DNA of 22,587 bases from Pseudomonadota bacterium (GCA_023388935.1 JAEWFG010000322.1:1-22587), one strand, 5' to 3'. Shown: positions 1-7,546, counted from the first letter of the stretch. Program-made: numbers and translations. Notes: a model not told the origin generated them from the sequence alone.

Positions 1-199
1 TGACCACATGCCCACAGCAACAGCAGCAGACAGAGTTTCTGGCAGCGTGATAGAGAAGGATCAGGAGCGGGCAGTTTCCAACTAAGAAATCAGCTCAAGT
101 GGTCCCGCTCCGCGGGTCCATTTCAAGGGATCTCGGCGGGCAAAAGGGAATGCCGCCGAATTAGGAAGATAGCTCGCCATCAACCGCCGAGCTTCCGCA

Positions 200-496
200 T
201 CACTTGCGATCCGGCTCCTTGGCCGGCGGACCGCTCTTGTTTCCCGGCAGACCCTTGATGTTTGAAGTGTCCTGCTGCTGGACCGTCGGATTCTGCTGGT
301 TCGAGCTAGAGCCGGCGCCGACGGTCTCTCCCGGCTTGGCCGCTGGACCATTCTTGTTGCCAGCGTGGCCGGCTATGCCGGCCCCCGAGCTCTGCGCGCT
401 CGGAGCGCCGGAGACGTCCGGCTTCGTGGTCTGGGCAAGTGCGACCGGGGCGGAAAGCGCCAGAGCAAAGACCAGCGCGCTCGCAATGGACCTCAT
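200..496 (-). CDS. Small secreted protein, function unknown
   Basis: A 98-residue protein with a clear Sec signal peptide: MRS start, hydrophobic core at about residues 4-18, and an A-x-A-type cleavage site near ALAQ (residues 19-22). The mature part is Gly/Pro/Asn/Gln-rich and disordered in character. It contains two imperfect copies of a GNKxGPxAK motif (around residues 46-54 and near the C terminus). The ATG at 496 is preceded by a strong GAGGAGG ribosome site. An EcfG-type promoter lies about 57 bp upstream (553-577), so the gene is probably expressed in the general stress response. Small proteins of this kind are common and uncharacterised in Bradyrhizobium. Function is unknown; export to the periplasm is an inference from the signal peptide. 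Confidence 0.75.
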   Translation of the reverse strand: MRSIASALVFALALSAPVALAQTTKPDVSGAPSAQSSGAGIAGHAGNKNGPAAKPGETVGAGSSSNQQNPTVQQQDTSNIKGLPGNKSGPPAKEPDRK

Positions 497-552
497 GGTG
501 AATCCTCCTCTGAAGGAAACTGGAAGCGCAGGTTGCGGCTACCTTGAACTCG

Positions 553-577
553 AACGCCGCGTTGCCTCGCGCGTTCC
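553..577 (-). promoter_or_regulatory. EcfG (general stress sigma factor) promoter
   Basis: Read on the minus strand: GGAAC (577-573), 16-nt spacer, CGTT (556-553). This matches the published alphaproteobacterial EcfG consensus exactly. It points at the secreted-protein gene starting at 496, giving an inferred 5' UTR of about 50 nt. Confidence 0.7.
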
Positions 578-639
578 TGCCATCGGCGGCGAGGCCGTTC
601 TTCTTTGCGCTGGATCATTAGCCGCCGGCCTCGTCCTGG

Positions 640-1041
640 GATGGGCGGGCGGCGTCTGCCTGAGCCTCTTCTCCCTGCCGCGACCGCCTTGGCGCGCTCC
701 TCGCAGCGGGCGCGCAGCTCCTCCAATTCGTCGGCGGAGAGCTGCTCTAGCGACGAACGAATTCTGGACGCTCCATGAGCTCATCTAGCTTGACCTGGAT
801 CGCAGCGCTGTCCTGTTCTGTGAGTTCTGGATCAGGAAGCCATCAGAACGGTCACGATTGTCGTGCTGTTTTGATGACGAGCTGCCACGTATCGGAGAAC
901 CGGAACAGAGGTTCCGTAACGGCCCAAATGGCGATGACCGCGCAGGCCAAGACAAAGGCCCCCGATGCCCGGTCGGCCGCTTGCGAGGCCTTGTTTGCGA
1001 TGAACGCGAACCCGGTGCCGCTCGCTTTCCTGATGGCGCAT
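640..1041 (-). pseudogene. Low-affinity iron permease family protein, frameshifted
   Basis: The pieces of a low-affinity iron permease family protein (Pfam Iron_permease type) are spread over three minus-strand frames. A membrane segment followed by FRFSDTWQLVI is in one frame, TTIVTVLM in a second, FLIQNSQNR in a third; the text then shifts again to IQVKLDELM and to SLEQLSADELEELRARC. The order and wording match the intact paralogue at 21029-21655 (FTDTWQLVINTGTTIVTFLM, then LIQATQNRD and LKLDELM). At least four single-base shifts are needed within about 400 bp. The ATG at 1041 has a good AAGGAGG site but also sits in the wrong frame. Either the gene is a decayed copy or the local sequence quality is poor. 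The homology is clear; the exact ends are approximate. Confidence 0.7.
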
Positions 1042-1089
1042 GCAATCCTCCTTCTATCGAACCGTAGCCAAACGCCCTGAACAGCGCCC

Positions 1090-2181
1090 TCACGGGAGGA
1101 GTGGAGACGCGGGCGTGCCGAGGTGTTCGGAGGCGACCGAGAGGCGGGCAGGCCTGGCGGCGAGAAGCCGCCGATAGTGGGCCTCGTAGCTGCGTGCCAT
1201 CCGGCCCGAGGTGAACCGCTCTTCGAACCGCGCCCGGACCTTGCGCCGGTCGATCCGCGCCAGCTCATTCACCGCCCGGACCGCCTCCGCTTCGTTCTCG
1301 ACGATGAAGCCGGTCACTCCTTCGTCGATGACTTCCGGTACCGATCCGGCCCGATAGGCGATGACCGGAGTGCCGCACGCCATCGCCTCGATCATCACCA
1401 GGCCGAACGGCTCCGGCCACTCGATCGGAAAAAGCAGGGCCGCAGCGTCCGAGAGGAACGGCTGCTTGCCGCGTTCGTCCACCTCGCCGAGGAGCTCGAC
1501 CCGAGTCCCGTCGATCTCCGGCTGGATATGCTTCTTGAAGTAGCCGGTTTCGCCGCGAGGCACCTTCGCGGCGATCCGCAACGGCATGCCGGCCGCCCGC
1601 GCGATCCGGATGGCGGCCTCGGGCCCCTTGTCCGGCGTGAGCCGTCCGAGGAAGGCAAGGTATGACCCGGGAGCGTAGGATGGCCGATACAAGCCGGCCG
1701 GCAAGCCGTGATACACGGTCTCGCACCAGTTCGCCTCGAGCGGAGCGCGCTGGTTGTCGGAAATCGAGACGAAGCACGCCTCCCGAAACTGTCGAACCAC
1801 CTCGCCGATGCCAGGCAAGTCAAGGCGTCCGTGCAGCGTGGTGAGGAATGGGATCCCGCAACGGCTGAGCGCCGGCAGGTGCAGCCAGTCGATGTGCGCA
1901 TGGATAACGTCGAACTCGCGAGCACGGCGCGAGACCGCTTCGATCAAAAGCGTGCAGGCCGTGCTCGGGTCGACGCGCGGGCGCCCGAGGCGCAAGGCGC
2001 GCGGCCACACCGCATGCAGTTCTCCGCGCGTCCTGGAATCGCCGCTCGCGAACAGGGTCACCTCGTGGCCGAGGTCGACCAACTCGTCGACCAGCCAGGC
2101 CACGACCCTTTCCGTACCGCCGTAAAGTTTCGGGGGAACGCTTTCGGCCAACGGAGCGATCTGGGCGATCCGCATCGGCAT
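1090..2181 (-). CDS. Family 4 glycosyltransferase (GT-B fold)
   Basis: A 363-residue, full-length retaining glycosyltransferase of the GT4 type. The N-terminal domain starts MRIAQIAPLAE with the glycine-rich acceptor-side segment PKLYGGTERVV (residues 17-27). The linker and donor domain start at YLAFLGRLTPDKG (about 174-186). The EX7E nucleotide-sugar motif is visible as E257-PFGLVMI-E265, followed by MACGTPVIAYRAGSVPEV. It would transfer a sugar from a nucleotide donor to a cytoplasmic or membrane acceptor; donor and acceptor cannot be read from the sequence. Start chosen at MPMR (2181) behind GAGGGGCGG; an ATG six bases further in is equally possible. It lies 7 bp after a small membrane-protein gene and is probably co-transcribed with it. 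Confidence 0.88.
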   Translation of the reverse strand: MPMRIAQIAPLAESVPPKLYGGTERVVAWLVDELVDLGHEVTLFASGDSRTRGELHAVWPRALRLGRPRVDPSTACTLLIEAVSRRAREFDVIHAHIDWLHLPALSRCGIPFLTTLHGRLDLPGIGEVVRQFREACFVSISDNQRAPLEANWCETVYHGLPAGLYRPSYAPGSYLAFLGRLTPDKGPEAAIRIARAAGMPLRIAAKVPRGETGYFKKHIQPEIDGTRVELLGEVDERGKQPFLSDAAALLFPIEWPEPFGLVMIEAMACGTPVIAYRAGSVPEVIDEGVTGFIVENEAEAVRAVNELARIDRRKVRARFEERFTSGRMARSYEAHYRRLLAARPARLSVASEHLGTPASPLLP

Positions 2182-2188
2182 CCGCCCC

Positions 2189-2320
2189 TCAGCTCTCCGC
2201 GACGGTGCGCGAGCTTGCGCATACCAGCAGAAGGCCGGCGACAAGCGCGATCAGGACCCTTCGAACCGATAACTTGGTATGTCCGTGCGCTCGCCGGCGA
2301 CGCGCGAAAACCGTTCTCAT
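2189..2320 (-). CDS. Small single-span membrane protein
   Basis: A 43-residue open frame with an Arg-rich N terminus (FARRRRAHGH), then one hydrophobic segment, RVLIALVAGLLLVCAS (about residues 20-35), and a short tail. The ATG at 2320 has a GCGAGG ribosome site at correct spacing. The stop lies 7 bp before the glycosyltransferase start, so the two genes probably form an operon. It could be a small inner-membrane protein or an exported peptide. No family is recognised. Confidence 0.45.
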   Translation of the reverse strand: MRTVFARRRRAHGHTKLSVRRVLIALVAGLLLVCASSRTVAES

Positions 2321-2394
2321 GGTGCCTCGCAAACCGTTCGCGGTGACGCGGCGGCTTTCTTCCTGTACGTAACGCGCGGTGTCCGATCGCCTCG

Positions 2395-2754
2395 CTAGGC
2401 GACCGGCACCCCATAATAGTCGTCGATCGAGCGCCTCGTTTGCGCGTCCCAACTCCAGCTGCTCTCGTCGGCGTATTTTGGGGCGCCGCGGAGCTGATCC
2501 TGGGTGACGCCGGCGACGTATCCGCCGAGGTTCGTGTCGTACTTCAGCGTTTGCCACGGCAGAGGGTAATGATCATCCCCGATGCCGAACAGGCCGCCGA
2601 AGCTGAGCACCGCGTAGGACACCTTGCCGCTGACCTTGTCGATCATAACGCGCTCGATGTAACCGACTTTCTGCCCGTCGTGCCCGTACACGTCCGTGCC
2701 TTCGACCTTGTCGCTTCCAATGAGACTGGCGGTCTCCCGATCTTCCATGGCCAT
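2395..2754 (-). CDS. PRC-barrel domain protein
   Basis: A 119-residue protein whose first ~75 residues form a PRC-barrel (SDKVEGTDVYGHDGQKVG, then a dimer-like beta segment with VSYAVLSFGG). This is the domain of photosynthetic reaction-centre H subunits and RimM, and of many stress-induced rhizobial proteins of unknown role. The C-terminal part ends SIDDYYGVPVA, as in stand-alone members of this group. The start at 2754 lies behind AGGAGG; an internal ATG two codons later is also possible. An EcfG-type promoter is 33 bp upstream (2787-2811), so stress induction is likely. Cytoplasmic; no catalytic residues are expected. Confidence 0.85.
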   Translation of the reverse strand: MAMEDRETASLIGSDKVEGTDVYGHDGQKVGYIERVMIDKVSGKVSYAVLSFGGLFGIGDDHYPLPWQTLKYDTNLGGYVAGVTQDQLRGAPKYADESSWSWDAQTRRSIDDYYGVPVA

Positions 2755-2786
2755 GTGGACCTCCTGGAGTTTGCTGTTTGGCGGTC

Positions 2787-2811
2787 AACGGAAGCGGCAT
2801 CGCATCGTTCC
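2787..2811 (-). promoter_or_regulatory. EcfG promoter of the PRC-barrel gene
   Basis: Minus strand GGAAC (2811-2807), 16-nt spacer, CGTT (2790-2787). Exact match to the EcfG consensus, 33 bp before the ATG of the PRC-barrel gene. Confidence 0.75.
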
Positions 2812-2911
2812 TTAAGCAGCGATCGGGTGTCCCTCGTAAGAGTCCGTGCGGCCTTCGAAGATGTCTGTGGAAATCGGCGCGGATATTTATCGGCTCTGCG
2901 TGGTGCCGGGG

Positions 2912-2986
2912 CTACTTCTGACCCCACGGTACCTGGGCATTCGAGTTGTTCGGGTTCTTCTTGTTGGCCTCGTGATGCCCGAACAT
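2912..2986 (-). CDS. Possible 24-residue peptide
   Basis: A short minus-strand frame reading MFGHHEANKKNPNN then a tail ending VPWGQK. The composition is unlike random GC-rich shadow frames and resembles very short Bradyrhizobium peptides, but there is no clear ribosome site. An upstream Met frame (MANLALRL) runs into it only through a one-base shift, so this may be the 3' end of a frameshifted slightly longer gene. The surrounding stretch 2812-3178 shows no other supportable gene. Confidence 0.3.
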   Translation of the reverse strand: MFGHHEANKKNPNNSNAQVPWGQK

Positions 2987-3178
2987 CCAGCCGCAGCGCC
3001 AAGTTTGCCATGCCGGCCATGTGGCCAGCAGCTCCTCCGAACCGGAGCCCTTCGGCCGTCATTGCGCGACTTGACGCCCGCATCCGGACTCGAGCACCGA
3101 AAACGCCGTGAATCGCGTGTTTTTCCGATACCTCGTGGACCTGTATTGTGCCACCCCGGTGCCCCGTCCCGGGAATCG

Positions 3179-3512
3179 ATGTTTCAGGATCCGCCAGATC
3201 TGGCAGTCATGGCCGAGGCCTTGAGCCGGTCGGCCGACTACCGGGTGCTGCGCCGCCTGATCCCGCGGCCCACGTCCCAGCCGACCATCAGGCAGGATTA
3301 CAGGACGGCATCCTGCTGGACACGGAGATGACCGGCCTCGATCACGCGAAGGACGAGATCATCGAGCTCGGGATGGTCAAGTTCGATTACACGCAGGACG
3401 GGCGGATCGTCGGCGTCAGAGGCACGTTCTCCGCCTCAACGAGCCGAGTACGCCGATTTCCGCGGAAGTGACAGCACTCACCGGCATCACCGACGAAATG
3501 GTTGCCGGTCAA
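3179..3512 (+). pseudogene. 3'-5' exonuclease (DnaQ/PolC epsilon-like), 3'-truncated and frameshifted
   Basis: Starts MFQDPPDLAVMAEAL at 3179. A helical leader (SADYRVLRRLIPRP) is followed, after a one-base shift near 3303, by the exonuclease motif I: GILLDTEMTGLDH, with the DxE pair intact. Then come IIELGMVKFDY and, after another shift near 3435, LNEPSTPISAEVTALTGITDEMVAGQ. DnaQ-type enzymes continue with the AHNAxFD motif II at this point. Here the text stops at VAGQ and DNA ligase sequence follows at once. The catalytic domain is therefore incomplete (motifs II and III missing) and the protein cannot be made in one frame. The junction at about 3512 is accurate to a few bases. Confidence 0.75.
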
Positions 3513-4331
3513 GTCCGGAGCGCGATGGATTCACGAAATCAAATTCGACGGCTACCGCGTCCAGGTCCATCTCGCGAACGAAGCGGTCAAGGTCTTCACC
3601 CGTCGCGGTCACGACTGAACCGGCCGTTTCAAGGTCGCCGACGATGCCTGGTACATCAAGGCCGGATCGGCAATCGTCGCCGGTGAGGTCGTGGTCCCGG
3701 CGGCCGACGGCACGACGAATTTCTCGGTCCTTCAGAACGAACTCAAGGGCAGGTCCACCAGTATCGTTTTGGTCGCCTTCGACCTTCTGTACCTCAACGG
3801 CCGCGACCTGCGGAAAGCTGCCGCTCATCCGACGGAAGGCGGAGCTCAAGAAGATCATCGCAGGCACCGAGATCCAGTTCAGCGAAAGCTTCGAGATTGA
3901 AGGTCGCGAGATATTCGCGCACGCCTGCAAGATCGGCCTGGAGGGCGTGGTCTCCAAGGTCCGCGACAGCGTGTACGCCAGCGGTCGGGGTAACAACTGG
4001 TCAAGAAGACCTGCGCGCGGCGCGAGACCTTGACCATCGCGGGCTTCGCGCTGGACGAAGGCGAATGGGACGGGATCTACCTCGGCCGGCGAAAAGGCGA
4101 GGACCTCGTCTACGCAGGCAGGGTCGCCACGGCTTCGACAAGGCCTCAACCGCGGAGCTGCGGAGACGGCTAGAGCCGCTCGTCCGGAAAACCCAACCCT
4201 ACGCGAAACGGATCGCCCACAAAGGTGTCTGGGTCGAGCCGAAGCTGCTGGCGGAGATCGAGTACCGGGCCAAGTCGGCCGAAGGGAAGGTCCGCCACCC
4301 GTTCTTTAAAGGGTTGCGAGAAGACCTGTGA
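3513..4331 (+). pseudogene. ATP-dependent DNA ligase, 5'-truncated with nonsense codon and frameshifts
   Basis: The sequence begins just upstream of ligase motif I: ARWIHEIKFDGYRVQVH, where K of KFDG is the adenylated lysine. Further recognisable parts are GEVVVPAADG, FDLLYLNGRDLRK, LEGVVSK (motif IV) and a complete OB-fold end (WVEPKLLAEIEY to FFKGLREDL). This is the ligase domain of LigD or stand-alone LigD-like enzymes of bacterial end-joining. The Trp codon expected after GHD is TGA at 3616-3618. One-base shifts occur near 3810 (extra A), 4005 (missing base before KKT) and 4130. The N-terminal segment before motif I is absent, replaced by exonuclease sequence. No functional ligase can be produced from this copy. 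Confidence 0.8.
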
Positions 4332-4393
4332 CCAGGGTGGCCTCGAACCAAATCGGCGATTCCGGAATGACACCCATGCAAGGGGAGACAGGA

Positions 4394-4738
4394 ATGCCCA
4401 ACCTCGTAACCCTGCTCGTCGAAGACGACCCGCTGCAGCGGGAGATCATGTCCGACCTGCTCCGGGATGAAGGTTTCGAAGTTGTCGAGTGCGCGACGGC
4501 CGAAGCGACGGAGCTCATCGTGGCTTCGACCGGACCTGAGTTGCAGGCGCTGGTCGCCGATCAAAACCTAGCCGGCAACATGATCGGATCGGACCTGGCC
4601 GAACACGCGCGAGGGTGCCACCCTTCGCTCAACATCATCGTGATGTCGGGCACCGTCGTCGATCGCCTGCCGGCGCGAACGCTCTCCCTGCAGAAACCCT
4701 TTGTTCCCCGGGAACTTCTTCATGCGGTCAGACACTAA
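4394..4738 (+). CDS. Single-domain response regulator (receiver)
   Basis: A 114-residue stand-alone receiver domain. The acidic pocket is E10-D11-D12 (LLVEDDPLQ), the phospho-acceptor is D56 (ALVADQNLAG), the switch Ser is S85 (IIVMSGT) and the conserved Lys is K101 (SLQKPF). There is no output domain, so it probably acts as a phosphate sink or by protein contact, like other CheY-type regulators. The start at 4394 follows AGGGGAGACAGGA; upstream in-frame ATGs have no better ribosome site and would add non-conserved residues. No histidine kinase is encoded nearby. Confidence 0.9.
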   Translation: MPNLVTLLVEDDPLQREIMSDLLRDEGFEVVECATAEATELIVASTGPELQALVADQNLAGNMIGSDLAEHARGCHPSLNIIVMSGTVVDRLPARTLSLQKPFVPRELLHAVRH

Positions 4739-4978
4739 CGGGGCGCGTCGAGCAAACGCTTAGCCGAGCACATAGAGCACTCCCTCGAATCCGACGGACA
4801 TTAGAAGGCGGAGCTCGCGATAAAAAGGTGTGCCATTGTCCACTTACGGTTCCTGGCCGGAACAGAGATCATTGAGAAATTTGCTAAGGAAAAGCGTGAT
4901 CGCCCCTCTAACCTTTGTTGTATCGAAGCGATCTCCGCAGGCGTACCTTCAATCATCACCGCACGGCTCGTGGCAAAT

Positions 4979-5032
4979 ATCGGTGATGAGAGCATGCGCT
5001 CCCGCCTTCCTCACACGGAAAGGAGCAGCGCC
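4979..5032 (+). promoter_or_regulatory. Shared leader element, copy A (Shine-Dalgarno-sequestering hairpin)
   Basis: ATCGGTGATGAG at 4979-4990, then GCGCTCCCGCC from 4996. GCTCC (4998-5002) can pair with GGAGC (5022-5026), which is the Shine-Dalgarno site of the gene starting at 5033; two more pairs follow after a bulged A. Same arrangement as copies at 11021, 11477, 17937 and 18794. Confidence 0.6.
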
Positions 5033-5233
5033 ATGCAAAAGCGGCGTCGTTTCAAGCAGATTACCACTCTTCATGAGCGTCTGGAGAAATTCGCCATCGA
5101 TTGTCGAGAGGCGGCCAGTAAGTTGCCGGCAGGATTAGACCGGGACGCCATGCTCAGGCGAGGTCGCCAAGCCGACACAGCGGCGCATCTTGATGACTGG
5201 TTGTCATCACCCGGCCTCAAGGCGCCAACATAA
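5033..5233 (+). CDS. Small stress-type protein of the WLSSPGLxxP family
   Basis: A 66-residue charged helical protein (LHERLEKFAIDCREAASKL) ending in the signature ARQAD-like GRQADTAAHLDDW then LSSPGLKAP. Similar proteins are frequent in Bradyrhizobium and have no assigned function. Two relatives are in this window: an intact one at 11528-11725 and a broken one at 10705-10857. The ATG at 5033 follows AGGAGC within the shared leader hairpin, so translation may be regulated. A strong terminator follows 33 bp after the stop. Probably cytoplasmic; no catalytic motif seen. Confidence 0.75.
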   Translation: MQKRRRFKQITTLHERLEKFAIDCREAASKLPAGLDRDAMLRRGRQADTAAHLDDWLSSPGLKAPT

Positions 5234-5266
5234 AATCGGACGGTGAGGGCGGATGTAACCCCATCC

Positions 5267-5288
5267 AAAGGCCCTTTCAGGGGCCTTT
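5267..5288 (+). terminator. Rho-independent-type terminator
   Basis: Perfect 8-bp stem AAAGGCCC (5267-5274) and GGGCCTTT (5281-5288) with a 6-nt loop, followed by GTCGTTT. Terminates the small gene ending at 5233. Confidence 0.75.
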
Positions 5289-5297
5289 GTCGTTTGA

Positions 5298-5322
5298 GGA
5301 ACGTCTTCGAAGACCGGTCGTT
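5298..5322 (+). promoter_or_regulatory. EcfG promoter
   Basis: GGAAC (5298-5302), 16-nt spacer, CGTT (5319-5322): an exact match, 10 bp after the upstream terminator. The expected start of transcription is at about 5329-5331, where a short open frame begins with ATG. Confidence 0.65.
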
Positions 5323-5330
5323 CTCGCTGT

Positions 5331-5426
5331 ATGGGTACGTATATTGCGGTTCTGATCAGCTCATTTTTGATCGCCATGATGGCGTGCCTCGGGTCGTTGA
5401 ACTGGCCGGCGAGCCGCCAATGTTGA
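5331..5426 (+). CDS. Possible leaderless small membrane peptide
   Basis: A 31-residue frame, MGTYIAVLISSFLIAMMAC followed by LGSLNWPASRQC. It has one hydrophobic span (about residues 4-20). Its ATG falls where the EcfG promoter at 5298-5322 should start transcription, so the mRNA would be leaderless. No ribosome site precedes it. No family is recognised; the support is position and hydrophobicity. Confidence 0.4.
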   Translation: MGTYIAVLISSFLIAMMACLGSLNWPASRQC

Positions 5427-5951
5427 TCCTAAATGCCGAATTTGTCGTGGTTTGGGATGGGTGTGCGAAAACCACCCAGAACGTCCCTGGCTGGACGAGG
5501 GCGATGGATGCCAATGCGGGGCGGGGATGAGGTGTGAGTGCCAGGACAACGATGAGGAACAGCCCGCGATCCTGGAGATCACGGTGCGGCATCACTAGCT
5601 GCCAGCGCTCGAAATTCGGCCGCATCCATAGCATCATCCGGACGCGCATTCGGTCCGCTAGTTCGACCACATGGACTGGGGCATCGAGATCGCCCGCAAG
5701 GGCGGCGTCTCGGCCGACCGCGTCTTAAATGCGATGGCGTTCCGAAGATCATCGGGAGCGGAACGGCGCCGCTTTCCTGCCCGCGCCACCGATGCCGCGG
5801 GCGCAAGATCTTGCTCGAGGGAACGGTGCTCGCTGTCGCCGCCGATCGCGGACACCACTTCCGCAAGTCGCGATCTTCCAAGTTTCATTCGAGGAACTTA
5901 CCGCCAAGCAGCGCATTTCTTGGGCATCAATGGCTCATGGAAGGAAGCGAG
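5427..5951 (+). other. No intact gene; short open remnant
   Basis: This 525-bp stretch has no convincing gene. A plus-strand frame around 5671-5760 reads MDWGIEIARKGGVSADRV, which looks like protein but is preceded by stop codons and continues into low-complexity Arg-rich text, so it may be a gene remnant that I cannot identify. The segment 5893-5917 contains GGAAC-N16-CATT upstream of the membrane-protein gene at 5952, a near match to the EcfG consensus. Confidence 0.4.
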
Positions 5952-6818
5952 ATGGCAGAAGGATTCGCACAAACGGCGGCAGAGGAGATCGTCGAACCTT
6001 CGGTTGCCGGCGTGTCTTGGGCGGCTGTATTAGCGGGTGCCGCGGCTTCGCTCGCCATAACCCTCGTCCTGCTGTCCTTCGGCATGGGCATGGGCTTCGC
6101 GGTCGTGTCGCCGTGGGGCAATTCCGGCGTGTCGGCGACGACGTTCAAGATCGGCACCGGTCTCTACTTCATTGTGATGGCGATGTTGTCGTCTTCGATC
6201 GGCGGCTATCTCGCCGGGCGTCTCCGGTCGAAGTGGGTCGGCGTCCACACGACCGAGGTCCAATTCAGAGATACTGCCCACGGTTTCCTGGCTTGGGCGG
6301 TCGCGTCCGTGCTCGGAGCGGTGCTGCTGGCCTCGCCCGCCAGCACGCTTCTCGGCAACGCCCTCAGCGGCGGCACCCAAGGCGCGGCAAGCGCAGCGAA
6401 CTCGGGACCGATGGCGGGTTACGTGGACACGCTGCTCCGTCCCAACGATCCGCTCGCACAGGCGCAAGGACAATCCGATCCGCGGCCAGAGATGGTGCGT
6501 CTGTTGACCACCGACTTCCGTACCGGAAGCGATGTGAACGCGAACGACAAGGCCTACATCGCTAAAGTGGTGGCCGCGCGCACTGGCCTCAGCCAAGCCG
6601 ATGCCGAGAAGCGCGTGAACGACGTCGTGACCCAAGCCAAGGCCGACCTTGATGCCGCTCGTAAGGCTGCGATGCAAACGGCCATCTGGTTGACGCTGTC
6701 GCTGTTCATCGGTGCATTTTCCGCGACCCTCGCCGCGCTGGAAGGCGGCGGACTTCGGGACGGAACATGGGGAAAGAAACGCTACGCGACCGCTCAATCA
6801 TCACTGGCAAGAAACTGA
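5952..6818 (+). CDS. Polytopic inner-membrane protein, function unknown
   Basis: A 288-residue protein. The N-terminal part has three hydrophobic spans: AAVLAGAAASLAITLVLLSF (about residues 19-38), TGLYFIVMAMLSSSIGGYLA and FLAWAVASVLGAVLLA. A soluble central part follows (about 135-235), including the helix GLSQADAEKRVNDVVTQAK, then a last span near the C terminus (IWLTLSLFIGAFSATLAAL). Conserved membrane proteins with this layout are common in Bradyrhizobium and uncharacterised. The start at 5952 lies behind GGAAGCGAG; upstream in-frame Met codons read through unconvincing sequence. A 22-residue hydrophobic peptide gene follows 12 bp downstream and probably shares the transcript. Confidence 0.75.
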   Translation: MAEGFAQTAAEEIVEPSVAGVSWAAVLAGAAASLAITLVLLSFGMGMGFAVVSPWGNSGVSATTFKIGTGLYFIVMAMLSSSIGGYLAGRLRSKWVGVHTTEVQFRDTAHGFLAWAVASVLGAVLLASPASTLLGNALSGGTQGAASAANSGPMAGYVDTLLRPNDPLAQAQGQSDPRPEMVRLLTTDFRTGSDVNANDKAYIAKVVAARTGLSQADAEKRVNDVVTQAKADLDAARKAAMQTAIWLTLSLFIGAFSATLAALEGGGLRDGTWGKKRYATAQSSLARN

Positions 6819-6830
6819 GGAGATGCAACC

Positions 6831-6899
6831 ATGCCCATTCTGCTTTGGCTCGTCGGAATTCCGATCCCGCTGATCATCCTGATCATGCTTCTGCGCTGA
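6831..6899 (+). CDS. 22-residue hydrophobic peptide
   Basis: A tiny gene beginning MPILLWLVGIPIPL and ending in MLLR; almost the whole chain is one hydrophobic span with three Pro residues. The ATG is preceded by GAGGAGATGCAACC. It follows the membrane-protein stop by 12 bp and is followed 9 bp later by a strong hairpin, so it closes the operon. Peptides starting MPILLWL are, from memory, widespread in rhizobia next to stress genes. Function unknown; likely an inner-membrane peptide. Confidence 0.65.
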   Translation: MPILLWLVGIPIPLIILIMLLR

Positions 6900-6908
6900 C
6901 ATCACGGC

Positions 6909-6938
6909 CGCCGTGCGCTTTAAGCTAAGCGTGCGGCG
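6909..6938. terminator. Long hairpin, probable bidirectional terminator
   Basis: A 12-bp stem (6909-6920 with 6927-6938, two wobble pairs) and a 6-nt loop. It lies between the plus-strand membrane operon and the minus-strand dehydrogenase remnant. There is no immediate U-tract. Confidence 0.55.
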
Positions 6939-7409
6939 ACCACCTTTTCCGCTTCCCTTGGGCCCTTGCGACGCGACGGCCGACAACGATCCACACCGGC
7001 GCTTGATCAGGATGCGCCCGGCGTTGCGGCGGAGCATCTCGTTGCCGACAAGGTGGACCAGATACAATGTTCCGGTGATGTTGGTGTCGACCAGGTGTTT
7101 CACCCTGGCGAAGTCCTGTTGGGAATGCCTTGCCGAGGCCGACGCCGACATTGGCCAGCAGCGCGTCGATCGGCCGATCGCCCACCGCGGCACACAGCGC
7201 GTCGACCCCCTCGGTGGAGGAAGATCGGCCTGGACCGACTCCGCGCCGCCGCCGAGTCGGCGCAGATCGACGGCAACCCGATCGATCTCTGGCTCATTCG
7301 CAGCGATGACGAGGTTGAATCCTGCCTGAGCGCAGCACTGTGCGAGTTCCAGACCGATGCCGGTGGAGGCGTCGGTGACGACGGCAAGTTGATTGGAGGG
7401 GCATGGCAT
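6939..7409 (-). pseudogene. Short-chain dehydrogenase/reductase, truncated and frameshifted
   Basis: Starts MPCPSNQLAVVTDASTGIG at 7409, the Rossmann nucleotide-binding motif TGxxxGIG with the first Gly changed to Asp. The text continues ELAQCCAQAGFNLVIAANEP and VAVDLRRLGGGAESVQADL. It then shifts frame for about 35 residues (GDRPIDALLANVGVGLGKAF is in another frame) and returns for DFARVKHLVDTNITGTLYLV and MLRRNAGRILI. The homology stops there. The Ser-Tyr-x-x-x-Lys catalytic part and the whole C terminus are missing, replaced by an Arg/Lys-rich unrelated tail. No active enzyme is possible. The ribosome site and promoter region before 7409 were not recognised. Confidence 0.75.
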
Positions 7410-7546
7410 ATGTCCTTGAGATGGCTCAATCAACGCCGCCGCAGTCTCGTTCCTACCGGTGCGCCCAGGAAGAAATGCACGCCGCTTAGCAACCATCATT
7501 CATTCTTGGATTTAAGTGCCAACTGGTTCAGCCGAGAGGATGGTCG

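Noticed and set aside
204..788. Long plus-strand frame over the secreted-protein gene and the permease remnant
   Set aside because: Shadow of the minus-strand genes: no ribosome site, and Cys/Trp/Pro-rich composition typical of a reverse frame.
898..918. GGAAC near 907 as a further EcfG promoter
   Set aside because: No CGTT at 16-17 nt, and it lies inside the permease coding remnant.
4801..4995. 64-residue minus-strand frame before the gene at 5033
   Set aside because: A short part (VMIEGTPAEIASIQQRLEG) looks protein-like, but there is no ribosome site and it overlaps the shared leader; support is too weak.
5356..5670. 104-residue minus-strand frame with a hydrophobic stretch
   Set aside because: No ribosome site and no family; opposite an EcfG promoter and probably gene remnants.
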